DNA of 57,376 nucleotides from Anaerococcus provencensis. Lineage in GTDB: Bacteria; Bacillota; Clostridia; Tissierellales; Peptoniphilaceae. The notes under the pieces were generated by a model that ran no database searches, was not told the DNA's origin, and worked only from the letters and a program-made list of their open reading frames with translations. This document shows positions 9,090 through 18,296 of this stretch, in pieces (position 1 is the stretch's first letter; the number at the start of each line of letters is the position of its first letter). The stretch covers positions 161,555 through 218,930 of the forward strand of contig NZ_HG003686.1 in assembly GCF_000312365.2 (NCBI RefSeq), written 5' to 3'. The position numbers were made by a program, and so were the translations under genes.

Positions 9090-9947
9090 ATGGAAAAAAT
9101 AGCAATAATAACAGACTCTACAGCTGATTTATCAGAAGCTTATATCAAAGAAAATAATATATACGTTGCAAATTTGTATGTTATCTTAGATGATAAAATC
9201 TATAGAGATAGAGAAGAAATAAAGGCTGATTACTTTGCAACAATAAATGAATCCGACAGAGACTATACAGCAAAAACATCAGCAACTTCACCTGATGATT
9301 TTTCTAAGCTTTTTGCAAAAATAAAAGAAGATGGCTTTGATACAGCAATATATATGGGCATAACTTCAAAGATGTCAGCAACACTCACAAATGCCAATAT
9401 TGCAGAAAAGAATGGTCTAAAGGTTCACATTATAGACAGTGGTAGTGTATGTTTGATGGAAGGAATCATTGTAAACTATGCAGTTGATTTGCTCAAAGAA
9501 GGTTTAAGTGCTGATGATATAGTAGAAAAACTAAATGCTAGCATAGGTAAGCAATACTCTTACTGCTATTTTGACACCCTTAAATACCTCAAGGCAGGTG
9601 GAAGAATAGGTAAGCTTGCAAAAAGAGTATCTACTATATTTAATGTAAAACCACTTTTGGTACTAGATGGTAAAGGAGATTTTGAACTAGTTAAGTTAAA
9701 ACTTACCAGAGAAAAGGCCTACAAGCTACTAGAAGAAAAAATTAGAGCAGATATTGGAGATGCTGAAAATTATTATCTATTTTATGTATCTGGCAAGGAT
9801 GATTATGTCATAGATGAGCTTAGGGAAAGACTTGTAGATATAGATTCTAAAGCTAAGAGTATCCACCAAGGACGTTTTGGATCAGTTGTATCAGCCCATG
9901 CTGGTAGTAAGACCTTTGCTCTAGGCTATCTAGTAATTAATGAGTAA
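9090..9947 (+). CDS. DegV family fatty-acid-binding protein (FakB-like), copy 2
   Basis: A 285-residue DegV-fold protein related to the gene at 8142. IAIITDSTADLSEAYIKEN at the N-terminus, TSATSPDDF near residue 64 and HAGSKTFALGYL at the C-terminus are family blocks. ATG 9090 has a GAAAAGGA site just upstream; ATG 9072 is in frame but lacks one. It is separated from copy 1 by a terminator, so it is probably transcribed separately. Confidence 0.9.
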   Translation: MEKIAIITDSTADLSEAYIKENNIYVANLYVILDDKIYRDREEIKADYFATINESDRDYTAKTSATSPDDFSKLFAKIKEDGFDTAIYMGITSKMSATLTNANIAEKNGLKVHIIDSGSVCLMEGIIVNYAVDLLKEGLSADDIVEKLNASIGKQYSYCYFDTLKYLKAGGRIGKLAKRVSTIFNVKPLLVLDGKGDFELVKLKLTREKAYKLLEEKIRADIGDAENYYLFYVSGKDDYVIDELRERLVDIDSKAKSIHQGRFGSVVSAHAGSKTFALGYLVINE

Positions 9948-9955
9948 AAAAAGTC

Positions 9956-9984
9956 TTGACAAGATTAATGATTTAGGGTATTAT
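9956..9984 (+). promoter_or_regulatory. Promoter of the infC-rpmI-rplT operon
   Basis: TTGACA at 9956-9961 and TATTAT at 9979-9984 with a 17-base spacer, just after the DegV stop codon. Confidence 0.85.
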
Positions 9985-9990
9985 ACTTTG

Positions 9991-10103
9991 CATAGACAAC
10001 GAAGAAGTACCCAATTACTCACCTACCGACATTGGTTTGTAGGTTAATAGTTTTAAAATTATATTTTTAAAATTTAAACGGGTACTTTGTGCCCGCTTTT
10101 TTT
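9991..10103 (+). promoter_or_regulatory. infC leader with attenuator (L20-leader type)
   Basis: A leader of about 110 nt. A hairpin ACCTAC/GTAGGT sits at 10021-10044. A terminator hairpin CGGGTA/TGCCCG (10079-10084 with 10090-10095) is followed by seven Ts. The upstream GTACCC at 10007-10012 is complementary to GGGTAC at 10080-10085, giving a competing antiterminator. This is the architecture of ribosomal-protein leader attenuators of infC-rpmI-rplT operons in Firmicutes, where L20 binds the leader. Binding by L20 here is inferred. Confidence 0.75.
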
Positions 10104-10130
10104 ATGCAATTATACATTGGAGGTATAACT

Positions 10131-10646
10131 ATAAAAGATTTAAGAATAAATGATGAAATTAGAGCTGACCAGGTAAGATTGATTGATGAAAATGGTAACC
10201 AAGTAGGTATTACATCTCTTCGTGACGCCCTAGACCGTGCTGATGAGAGAAGACTTGACCTTGTACTAATGAGTCCAAATGCAAAACCACCAGTTACTAG
10301 AATCATGGACTATGGAAAGTTCAAATACGATCAAGAGAAAAAAGAAAAAGAAAATAGAAAAAATCAAAAAAATGCTCAACTAAAAGAGACTAGATTTTCT
10401 TTAAATATTGAAGATAATGACTTGCAAACAAAGGCAAATCAATCTATCAAATTCTTAAACAACGGGGATAAAGTAAAAGTTTCTATTAGATTTAGAGGCC
10501 GTGAACTAGGACGTAAAGAGCCTGGCTATGAGCTGATGGACAAATTTACCCAAATGCTTGGCGGTGCCGGTGTGGTTTACAAAAAGCCAAAAATGGAAGG
10601 TAGATCTCTAGTAATGTTTTTAGAACCAAATACAGATAAGGAGTAA
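10131..10646 (+). CDS. infC: Translation initiation factor IF-3
   Basis: A 171-residue IF-3, which binds the 30S subunit and checks initiator tRNA and start-codon choice. The N-domain begins KDLRINDEIRADQVRLID and a basic linker rich in Lys and Asn leads to the C-domain (SIRFRGRELGRKEPGYELM). GGAGGT at 10119-10124 points to ATA at 10131, 6 bases downstream, as the start. An ATG at 10104 lies upstream of that site and would add nine non-conserved residues right after the attenuator. Rare AUU/AUA/AUC start codons are the known basis of infC autoregulation. First gene of infC-rpmI-rplT. Confidence 0.93.
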   Translation: MKDLRINDEIRADQVRLIDENGNQVGITSLRDALDRADERRLDLVLMSPNAKPPVTRIMDYGKFKYDQEKKEKENRKNQKNAQLKETRFSLNIEDNDLQTKANQSIKFLNNGDKVKVSIRFRGRELGRKEPGYELMDKFTQMLGGAGVVYKKPKMEGRSLVMFLEPNTDKE

Positions 10647-10649
10647 TAT

Positions 10650-10847
10650 ATGGCAAATAAAAATAAAACAAGAAGAGCAGCTGCAAAAAGATTTAAAGTT
10701 ACAGGAAGTGGAAAACTTATGAGAAGAAAAGCTTATAAAGGCCACTTAACAGCAAAAAAATCTCCAGCAAGAAAGAGAAGACTAAGAAAAGGTGCTGTAC
10801 TTTCAAAAGCTGACAACAAGAGAACAAAAGAATTATTAGGAATGTAA
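10650..10847 (+). CDS. rpmI: 50S ribosomal protein L35
   Basis: A 65-residue very basic protein with the L35 pattern: [19 protein letters not shown], then [17 protein letters not shown]. Full length, with the start 4 bases after the infC stop. Standard infC-rpmI-rplT order. Confidence 0.97.
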   Translation: MANKNKTRRAAAKRFKVTGSGKLMRRKAYKGHLTAKKSPARKRRLRKGAVLSKADNKRTKELLGM

Positions 10848-10868
10848 TCTCAAAGGAAGGTAAGGAAA

Positions 10869-11222
10869 ATGGCAAGAGTAAAAAGAGGAATTAACGCTAA
10901 AAAAAGACATAAAAAAGTATTAAGACAAGCTAAAGGATACTACGGTTCAAAACACACTCTATACAGAACAGCCAACCAAGCTGTAATGAAATCACTAAAC
11001 TATGCTTACATTGGACGTAAACACAGAAAAAGAGATTTCAGAAAACTTTGGATTGCAAGAATCAACGCAGCAGCTAGAGCAAACGGAACAAGCTACTCAC
11101 AATTTATGGGTAACCTTAAAAAAGCAAACATCGACATCAACAGAAAAATGCTTGCTGAAATTGCAGTAGAAAACCCAGCTGAATTCACAAAACTAGTAGA
11201 ACTAGCTAATCAAAACGCTTAA
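10869..11222 (+). CDS. rplT: 50S ribosomal protein L20
   Basis: A 117-residue L20 ([20 protein letters not shown] at the start, [16 protein letters not shown] in the middle). It assembles early on 23S rRNA and in Firmicutes can repress its own operon through the infC leader. Last ribosomal gene of the operon. Confidence 0.98.
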   Translation: MARVKRGINAKKRHKKVLRQAKGYYGSKHTLYRTANQAVMKSLNYAYIGRKHRKRDFRKLWIARINAAARANGTSYSQFMGNLKKANIDINRKMLAEIAVENPAEFTKLVELANQNA

Positions 11223-11234
11223 TTAACAATATAG

Positions 11235-11957
11235 ATGATTATAACTAGTAGTGATAATCAAAAATATAAATATATAAATAAACTTAGACAAAAAAAGTTT
11301 AGGGATAAGGAAAATTCCTTTATAATAGAATCAAAAAAATTGGTAGAAGAGGCCATCTCTTCTGCTGATATTGATTTTATTTTTTTTAGCGAAGAAAACA
11401 AAGATTACAAAAGTGATTTGGATAAGATTGTCTTAACTAGGGAACTTTTTGATAAAGTCACTGGTATGGTTACAAGCGATGGATTCGGAGCTGTTGTAAA
11501 AAAGCCTGGTCAAAAGGAAGTTTCGGCTAGTAGAGTCTTACTCTTAGACCAGATAAATGACCCAGGGAATATGGGGACAATCATAAGGTCTGCTGAAGCC
11601 TTTGGTTTTTATGACATTATCCTTATGCCCAAAACTTGTGACATATACAATGAAAAAACTTTGCGAGCCTCTATGGGCTCTATATTTAGATTGAATATTA
11701 TAAAGAAAAATCTAGAGCAAGTAAAAAAACTAAAAGAAAATTACCATATGGTATCTGCCGACATGAGTGGGTATGATATTAATGAATGTGATATTGATGG
11801 CAATTTGATTCTAGCCATAGGAAATGAAGCCAATGGTTTGTCAGAGGATATTACGTCTTTGACAGATACCTTTGTCAAAATCCCTATGAAAGGTCAGATT
11901 GAATCACTAAATGCAGCTATTGCAGCTAGCATTATTATGAATAAACTTAGCTTGTGA
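11235..11957 (+). CDS. TrmH/SpoU-family rRNA/tRNA 2'-O-methyltransferase
   Basis: A 240-residue SPOUT methyltransferase. An N-terminal substrate-binding region (IITSSDNQKYKYINKLRQKK) precedes the knotted domain. Motif 1 is LDQINDPGNMGTIIRSAEAFG, here shown in parts as DPGNMGTIIR; motif 2 is LAIGNEANGLSEDI; motif 3 is KIPMKGQIESLNAAIAASI. It follows rplT by 12 bases with only a weak ribosome binding site, so it may be co-expressed with the ribosomal genes. The modified nucleotide is not identifiable from sequence alone. Confidence 0.92.
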   Translation: MIITSSDNQKYKYINKLRQKKFRDKENSFIIESKKLVEEAISSADIDFIFFSEENKDYKSDLDKIVLTRELFDKVTGMVTSDGFGAVVKKPGQKEVSASRVLLLDQINDPGNMGTIIRSAEAFGFYDIILMPKTCDIYNEKTLRASMGSIFRLNIIKKNLEQVKKLKENYHMVSADMSGYDINECDIDGNLILAIGNEANGLSEDITSLTDTFVKIPMKGQIESLNAAIAASIIMNKLSL

Positions 11958-11958
11958 A

Positions 11959-11986
11959 TCGACAAAAGTTTAGCTATTCTTATACA
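11959..11986 (+). promoter_or_regulatory. Promoter of the pheST T-box transcript
   Basis: TCGACA at 11959-11964 and TATACA at 11981-11986 with a 16-base spacer, just before the T-box leader. Confidence 0.55.
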
Positions 11987-11989
11987 GCA

Positions 11990-12172
11990 AGAGGGGATGA
12001 TGAGAGCCTTTTAAGTTCCGGTTAGATAATTCACCGATGAAGCTTGATATGAAAATTGATACGGCTAAGCCCCGTTATAAGCTTATGAGTGGATTTTATT
12101 TTTATAAAATCAATTAAGGTGGTACCGCAGAATTTCTGTCCTTTTTAGGATGGAATTTTTTTATGCAAAAAT
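11990..12172 (+). promoter_or_regulatory. T-box riboswitch upstream of pheST
   Basis: The T-box sequence AAGGTGGTACCGC is at 12116-12128, immediately before a terminator (stem between about 12132 and 12161, then a T run). Stem I material with GATGAGAGCC and GGTTAG lies upstream. Uncharged tRNA would pair with TGGT to form the antiterminator. A TTC (Phe) codon at 12015-12018 is a candidate specifier, consistent with the downstream genes, but I could not fold stem I to confirm it. Confidence 0.9.
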
Positions 12173-12185
12173 TTAGGAGAAGATG

Positions 12186-13208
12186 ATGGAAGCAAAACTT
12201 AATGACATACTGGCAAAAGCAAAAGGAGAAATTGAAGCTGCAAGTAGCCTAGATGATTTGGAAAAGGCAAGGGTTAAATATCTTGGCAAAAAAGGCCTTG
12301 TTACAGACCTAAAGAAAAATATTTCTAAGTTGCCAAAAGAAGAAAAACCAATGGCTGGTAAGCTAATAAATGAAAACAGCAAAAAGATCGAAGAAGCGCT
12401 TGGACAAAAATCTGAAGCCCTTAACAAAGAAATCCTTAGAGAAAAAATTAAAAAAGAAAAACTAGATGTGACAGCCCACTTTGATAGGCACGACAGTGGC
12501 CACCTATCACTAATCAACCAAACCCTAGATGATTTGGAAACAATCTTTCAAAATATGGGCTTTGAAGTTGTAGATGGTCCAGAAATTGACACAGTTAAAA
12601 ACGTATTTGACGATTTAAACTCACCAGCAGACCATCCAGCAAGGTCAACATCTGATACTTTCTACATTACAGATGATATTTTGCTACGCCCACACACTTC
12701 ATCAGTACAAATTCGCGTGATGAACGAGGGCAAACTTCCTATCAAGATGGTTTCAGCAGGTAGGGTTTTCAGAAACGATGAAGTAGACAGAACTCACTCA
12801 CCAATGTTCCACCAATTGGAATGTTTGGTTGTAGATGAAAATGTGTCTATGGCAAATCTTAAGGCAACCCTTGAGACCTTTATCAAGGAAATGTTTGGCG
12901 ATGATATAGAACTTAGGTATCGTCCTCACCACTTCCCATTTACAGAGCCATCACTCGAAGTAGATGCAACTTGTCCAATATGTCATGGAGAGGGTTGTCC
13001 TGCTTGTGGTAATACAGGTTGGTCTATGGAACTTCTTGGTGGAGGCATGGTTCATCCAAATGTACTAGAAGCTTGTGGCATAGACAGCGAAAAATACACT
13101 GGCTTTGCCTTTGGACTAGGAGTTGATAGAATTGCCATGGTTAGATATGGCCTTGATGATATCCGCTTACTTTATGATAATGACAAAAGATTTATCGAAC
13201 AATTTTAG
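12186..13208 (+). CDS. pheS: Phenylalanyl-tRNA synthetase alpha subunit
   Basis: A class II synthetase catalytic subunit, about 340 residues, which pairs with PheT to charge tRNA-Phe. An N-terminal coiled coil is followed by motif 2 (GRVFRNDEVDRTHSPMFHQ) and motif 3 (FAFGLGVDRIAMVRYG). A CPICHGEGCPACGNTGW insertion with four cysteines is typical of bacterial PheS. Two ATGs are adjacent (12183 and 12186). AGGAG at 12175-12179 is better spaced for the second. Controlled by the T-box and followed 8 bases later by pheT. Confidence 0.97.
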   Translation: MEAKLNDILAKAKGEIEAASSLDDLEKARVKYLGKKGLVTDLKKNISKLPKEEKPMAGKLINENSKKIEEALGQKSEALNKEILREKIKKEKLDVTAHFDRHDSGHLSLINQTLDDLETIFQNMGFEVVDGPEIDTVKNVFDDLNSPADHPARSTSDTFYITDDILLRPHTSSVQIRVMNEGKLPIKMVSAGRVFRNDEVDRTHSPMFHQLECLVVDENVSMANLKATLETFIKEMFGDDIELRYRPHHFPFTEPSLEVDATCPICHGEGCPACGNTGWSMELLGGGMVHPNVLEACGIDSEKYTGFAFGLGVDRIAMVRYGLDDIRLLYDNDKRFIEQF

Positions 13209-13216
13209 GAGATATA

Positions 13217-15604
13217 ATGTTAGTACCTTTAATTTGGCAAAATGATTATGTAAAAATCGACAAAGACATAAAAACAATTACAGATAGACTTTCAGAAACT
13301 GGATCTCACGTAGAAGAAGTTACTATAAGAACAAGTGAGCTAAAGGGAGTTGTTGTAGGCCATGTCCTAGAACAAGAAAAACACCCAAATGCCGACAGAC
13401 TCAAAGTATTAAAAATTGACATAGGCAAAGATGAACCAACTACAATCATTACAGCTGCACCAAACACCAAGGTTGGAGATTATCTATTTGTCATAACAAG
13501 TGGAACAAAACTTGATAATGGAACAGAAATTGGCGACCATGACTTTTTTGGTATAAACTCTGAAGGCATGCTCACTTCCTATAGCGAGCTAGGCTATCCT
13601 GACAATGTTATACCAAAGGAATTCAAGGATGGTGTTATTATCCTAAATGGTGAATTTGAACCAGGAACTCCTGTAAGCGAAGTACTAAAATCAAATACTC
13701 CAGTTATAGAATATGAAATCACACCAAATAGACCAGACTGCCTTTCTATCATAGGTATGGCTAGGGAAAGTGCTGCTAGTTTTGGAGAAAAGATCACTCT
13801 TCCTTCTGTAGATTATCCAGAAAGTGAAGAAAACATCATAGAATTAACCAAAGGATTGACTCTAGATTCTGATAAGTGCAACAAATTTATCTTAAGAGCT
13901 GTGACAGATGTAAAAATCGACAAATCACCTCAATGGTTACAAAACTACCTTATCCTTGCTGGTATGCGTCCTATTAATAACATAGTTGACATTACAAACT
14001 TCGTAATGCTAGAAACAGGTCAACCACTTCATGCTTACGACTTGGACAAAGTATCTGGCAAAGAACTTATAGTAAGAGATGCAAAAGAAGGCGAGATCCT
14101 AAAGACTCTTGATGGCGAAGAAAGAGAACTTGATCCATCTATGCTTGTAATAGCTGACGGAGAAAAGGCAGTAGGCATTGCTGGCGTAATGGGTGGTTTC
14201 GACACTGAAGTAACAAATGATACTAAAAATATCTTGCTAGAAGCAGCAAACTTTGATTCTACAAGCGTTAGGGAAACTTCCAAAAAACTAGGCCTTAGAA
14301 GTGAGGCATCAAACCGTTTTGAAAAAGGCATAGCTGTTGACATGGCTGACTTTGCATCAAAAAGAGCCCTAAAACTTATCTCTGACTTAAACATTGGTAA
14401 AGTTGCCAAGGGACTTCGCTGGGTAGGCAATGATAATAGCGAAGAAAAATATGTTAATCTTAGGATTTCAAGATTAAATGCCCTAAGCGGAGTGGACTTC
14501 ACCATGGATGAAGCTATAGAAAATCTCGAGCTTCTAGAATTTGAAGCCATAAAAATTGACGATGATACAATTAAGGCAAAAGTTCCTTTCTTTAGAACTG
14601 ATATAGACATAGAAGCAGACCTTATAGAGGAAGTTGTTAGACTTTATGGTATGGGCAAGATTGAATCAAAACCACTAAAATCAACCCTACAAAGGGGCAT
14701 CAGATCAAAGGCAAGATTATTGCGCGATGACTTGAAAAATGCCTTAGTTGGTCAAAAATTTTCTGAGATAACAACTTATTCTTTCATCTCACCAAAAGAA
14801 TTTGACAGGATGGGCATAGAAAAAGATTCCAAACTTCGCGATACTATCAATCTTATCAACCCACTTGGCGAAGACTTCTCAGTGATGAGAACCACTCAAA
14901 TACCAAATATGCTGGATGTAATCTATAAAAATATCAATCGTGGCCAAAAAGACCTTAGATTATTTGAACTTGGAAAGGCATTTGTCAAATGTGATGATAA
15001 GCTCCCTAGAGAAGATGACACATTAACAATGGCCTTGTACGGATCATATGATTTCTATGATATGAAGGATTTCTTTATCAAGGCAATGGCAAATGTTGGC
15101 TTAAGAGGATTTAGCTTTGTGGCAAATGAAACAAACCCAATTCTTCACCAGGGAAGATCTGCAGATATCTACCTAAAAGATGAAAAAATCGGGATGATTG
15201 GTGAAATTTCCTATGAAATCAGGGAAGAATATAGTATCAAAAAGGGCTGCCAAATACTAGAAATAAATCTTTCTCAAATCCTTGACCAAAGGCAAGTAGA
15301 AAGAAAATATAAGCCTCTTCCAAAATATCCAGCTATCACACGTGATTATTCCTTTGTTACTGACAGGGAAGTAGAATCCAAATTTATTGAAGATATAATT
15401 AGAAGTAAGGGAGAAGATTTGGTCAAAGAAATCGAACTATTTGACGTATACACAGGCGATCAGATTGCAGATGACAAGAAATCAATCTCATACAATGTAA
15501 GCTTCAGATCTGATGATAGAACCCTCAAAGAAGAAGATATGTCCGAGATAGAAAAAAATATTTTGAAGGAACTAGAAGAAAATAATATTATTTTACGTGG
15601 TTAG
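13217..15604 (+). CDS. pheT: Phenylalanyl-tRNA synthetase beta subunit
   Basis: A 795-residue PheT. In order it has an N-terminal tRNA-binding OB fold (ELKGVVVGHVLEQEKHPNAD, about residues 40-150), the B3/B4 editing domain (ITPNRPDCLSIIGMARE, RPINNIVDITNFVMLE), the B5 domain, the synthetase-like core (LRDTINLINPLGEDFSVMRT) and the C-terminal anticodon-binding FDX-ACB domain (KYPAITRDYSFVTDREV). Full length for the bacterial type. Co-transcribed with pheS. Confidence 0.97.
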   Translation: MLVPLIWQNDYVKIDKDIKTITDRLSETGSHVEEVTIRTSELKGVVVGHVLEQEKHPNADRLKVLKIDIGKDEPTTIITAAPNTKVGDYLFVITSGTKLDNGTEIGDHDFFGINSEGMLTSYSELGYPDNVIPKEFKDGVIILNGEFEPGTPVSEVLKSNTPVIEYEITPNRPDCLSIIGMARESAASFGEKITLPSVDYPESEENIIELTKGLTLDSDKCNKFILRAVTDVKIDKSPQWLQNYLILAGMRPINNIVDITNFVMLETGQPLHAYDLDKVSGKELIVRDAKEGEILKTLDGEERELDPSMLVIADGEKAVGIAGVMGGFDTEVTNDTKNILLEAANFDSTSVRETSKKLGLRSEASNRFEKGIAVDMADFASKRALKLISDLNIGKVAKGLRWVGNDNSEEKYVNLRISRLNALSGVDFTMDEAIENLELLEFEAIKIDDDTIKAKVPFFRTDIDIEADLIEEVVRLYGMGKIESKPLKSTLQRGIRSKARLLRDDLKNALVGQKFSEITTYSFISPKEFDRMGIEKDSKLRDTINLINPLGEDFSVMRTTQIPNMLDVIYKNINRGQKDLRLFELGKAFVKCDDKLPREDDTLTMALYGSYDFYDMKDFFIKAMANVGLRGFSFVANETNPILHQGRSADIYLKDEKIGMIGEISYEIREEYSIKKGCQILEINLSQILDQRQVERKYKPLPKYPAITRDYSFVTDREVESKFIEDIIRSKGEDLVKEIELFDVYTGDQIADDKKSISYNVSFRSDDRTLKEEDMSEIEKNILKELEENNIILRG

Positions 15605-15612
15605 GAGTATAA

Positions 15613-16104
15613 ATGTCTGAAAATAAAGTTCAAGTTGAAATTGACGGTGTAAACTACACACTTCTGACAGATGAAGATGAAGATCAAATCAGAGATATTG
15701 CAAAATACGTAGAAAAGAAAATCAGTGAAGTAAAATCACAACGTTTAAGCTTTGACAGAGAGTTAGTTCTTACTAGTTTAAACATAGCCAATGACTTGTT
15801 CAATGTGGGCAACAAATACAATAACTTAAAGGAAGATTCAAGAGAAGCAGTAGAAAACTACCCAAGCCTTAGCGAAAATTATAAAAAAGCTATAGAAGAA
15901 AATGAAGATTTGAGAAATAGGCTTGATGAAAAAGTTGACCAAAACAAAAAACTTGAAGAAGAAAATGCCAACCTTTATAGAAGAGTTAAAAACAACGAAG
16001 AGTCCACAAAAACTATAGAAAAACTTAGAAATGAAGTAAAGAAACTCCAAGAAGAAGTTATCAGCTTAAAAGCAGAAAATGATAATTTTAAGGAAAAACT
16101 TTAA
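15613..16104 (+). CDS. zapA: Cell division protein ZapA-like
   Basis: A 163-residue protein with an N-terminal ZapA domain (VQVEIDGVNYTLLTDEDED, then IRDIAKYVEKKI, ELVLTSLNIANDLF) and a long C-terminal coiled coil rich in Glu, Lys and Asn. ZapA binds FtsZ and bundles filaments at the division ring. Firmicute ZapA is often about 85-100 residues, so the coiled coil is an extension. It overlaps the next gene by 1 base. Confidence 0.85.
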   Translation: MSENKVQVEIDGVNYTLLTDEDEDQIRDIAKYVEKKISEVKSQRLSFDRELVLTSLNIANDLFNVGNKYNNLKEDSREAVENYPSLSENYKKAIEENEDLRNRLDEKVDQNKKLEEENANLYRRVKNNEESTKTIEKLRNEVKKLQEEVISLKAENDNFKEKL

Positions 16105-18296
16105 TGACAAAAACTGAAATCCTAGCACCTGTTGGTAACTTCGACAGGCTTTATGCAGGTCTTGCTGCTGGTGCTGATAGCTTTTATTTAAGCCTTGATG
16201 AATTTGGTGCAAGAGCCTATGCCGAAAATTTCACTATTGAAAATATCAAAGAAGTGATAGACCTAGTCCACCTCTTTGGCAAGAGGGTATTTATAACCAT
16301 GAATACCCTCATAAAAGATAGTGAAATGGCAAAGGCTATTTCCTATGTGGAAAAACTTTATGAGTATGGAACTGACGGGCTAATTATCCAGGATATAGGA
16401 TTTTTCTCTATCATAAAAGATAAGGTTACTGGCATGGAGCTTCATGCATCAACTCAGATGGCTGTTAGGGAATACTATGGGGCAAAATATTTGGCATCTC
16501 TTGGTTTTGATAGGATTGTCATAGCCAGAGAAACTCCAATAGAAGAGATTAGAAAAATTGTCAAACTTCCTTGTGAACTAGAAGTTTTTGTCCATGGGTC
16601 CTTGTGCGTGTCCTATTCTGGTGAATGCTTGATGAGCTCATATTTTGGTGGTAGATCTGCAAATAGGGGCAGATGTGCTGGACCTTGCAGGCAAAAATAC
16701 CAGCTCATTTCAAATGGGAAGGTCCTTGCCGATGACTATTTTCTCAATATGAAAGATCTAAATGCTATAGACAATATAGACGAGCTTCTAGAAATTGGTG
16801 TAGATTGCGTGAAAATCGAGGGCCGTATGAAGACAGCAGAATACGTATATACTGCTGTTTCTAACTACAGGTCCAAGATTTATGAGGATAATTACAATAA
16901 AAATGATTTGCTAGATTCATCAAATAGAGGCTACACTGATGGTTTCATTTTTGGCCAAAATAGAGAATATATTCTTTTGAAAGATGACAATAAGCATAGG
17001 TCTATCGGAAAAATTTCAAATGAAAAAGGCAAGAAGTACTTCATCAGCAATTCTAATCTTAATCTTGGAGATAATCTAGAAATTACAACAGACAAGGGCA
17101 AGAAATTACCATTTACTACAACTAGATCCTACAAGGCTGGAGATAAAATTTTCCTAGATAAATACAAGGATAGCAAAATTAATTCTAATGTTCTTATGCT
17201 AAATTCTACTTCCTTAAATCAAGACTTAGAAGAAGGACTCACAAGATACAAAAATCTAGATGTAAAATTACATTTTGAGGCAAAAATTGACGATTATCCA
17301 AAGCTTACAATAGTCCATGGCAAGCACACAGCAACTTACATTCACAATGTAAAAGGTGAAAAAGCTAGCAAAATTTCTATAAATGAAGCTGATATCAGAA
17401 AAAATTTATCCAAGTTTAATGATGAAATTTTTGAGCCAAGTCTAATAGAAGTGGATATAGAAGATGGGATTTTCCTTAGAAAAAAGGACATCAATCAATG
17501 CCGCAGAGAGGCTATTAGCTTAATTTGCCAAGAGATACTAAAAGATTATCATAGGCAAGCTTTCGAAATCACGCTGCCAGAGCATAGGACAAAAGAGAAT
17601 ATCAAAAGAGAGAAAAATATAGAGCTTTTGACTAATCATATATCAAGAGAATTGCTAGATGATTTTGACAATGTTTATATAAGGTCCTTTGATAAAAAAT
17701 ATGCTGGTCTGAACTTATACCTTAACCTAGATTCACACGATGATTATGATATTGACGAACTCATAGGCTATATTAAAGAAAATAAAATTCGTGGTGTGAT
17801 TTTAAATAATTATAGGGATTTATATTTTATAGATGATTTCAAAAACAATGATATAAAAATTAGGATAGGTAGATATCTCAATGTTTTCAATTCCTATGCC
17901 TATGATTTCTACGCTGACCTTGCAGAAAGTATCATATCGTCGGTAGAAAGTGATTTTGTAACGATAAATAGACAAGACTTACAAGTAGAAGCCCTAGCCT
18001 ATGGCAGGATAGAGCTTATGAATATGAGACATTGTCCATTTTCTGTTATTAAAAAATGTGGCTTAAAGGGATGCAAGACTTGTTCCTTTAACAACGCAAG
18101 CATGAAGTCCTTTGATGGCAACGAGATGAAGGTCATCCGCTATGGATCATATTCCAAGATTTATCCAGAAGAAGCCAGTATAGTTGATATTAGTAAATTT
18201 ACCAATCAGGTCTCACTACTTTATTCTGTTATGGAAGATGATGACATAAAAAATACAAAGAAAATATCCCAAAGATACGAGAAAGGAGTTATTTAA
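16104..18296 (+). CDS. Peptidase U32 family protein with DUF3656 (RlhA/TrhP-like RNA hydroxylation enzyme)
   Basis: A 730-residue U32-family protein. The N-terminal barrel begins KTEILAPVGNFDRLYAGLAAGAD. The Cys-bearing signature is at about residues 166-205: VHGSLCVSYSGECLMS, GGRSANRGRCAGPCRQ. A long C-terminal part of DUF3656 type follows, with further cysteines (MRHCPFSVIKKCGLKGCKTC). Such proteins were named collagenases, but E. coli RlhA and TrhP use them with prephenate and iron-sulfur chemistry to hydroxylate rRNA C2501 or tRNA U34. The extra domain makes it RlhA-like. Start and stop codons overlap zapA and mutS2 by one base each, so translation is coupled. Confidence 0.88.
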   Translation: MTKTEILAPVGNFDRLYAGLAAGADSFYLSLDEFGARAYAENFTIENIKEVIDLVHLFGKRVFITMNTLIKDSEMAKAISYVEKLYEYGTDGLIIQDIGFFSIIKDKVTGMELHASTQMAVREYYGAKYLASLGFDRIVIARETPIEEIRKIVKLPCELEVFVHGSLCVSYSGECLMSSYFGGRSANRGRCAGPCRQKYQLISNGKVLADDYFLNMKDLNAIDNIDELLEIGVDCVKIEGRMKTAEYVYTAVSNYRSKIYEDNYNKNDLLDSSNRGYTDGFIFGQNREYILLKDDNKHRSIGKISNEKGKKYFISNSNLNLGDNLEITTDKGKKLPFTTTRSYKAGDKIFLDKYKDSKINSNVLMLNSTSLNQDLEEGLTRYKNLDVKLHFEAKIDDYPKLTIVHGKHTATYIHNVKGEKASKISINEADIRKNLSKFNDEIFEPSLIEVDIEDGIFLRKKDINQCRREAISLICQEILKDYHRQAFEITLPEHRTKENIKREKNIELLTNHISRELLDDFDNVYIRSFDKKYAGLNLYLNLDSHDDYDIDELIGYIKENKIRGVILNNYRDLYFIDDFKNNDIKIRIGRYLNVFNSYAYDFYADLAESIISSVESDFVTINRQDLQVEALAYGRIELMNMRHCPFSVIKKCGLKGCKTCSFNNASMKSFDGNEMKVIRYGSYSKIYPEEASIVDISKFTNQVSLLYSVMEDDDIKNTKKISQRYEKGVI

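Noticed and set aside
10104..10130. ATG 10104 as the infC start
   Set aside because: It precedes the only good ribosome binding site and adds residues not seen in IF-3.
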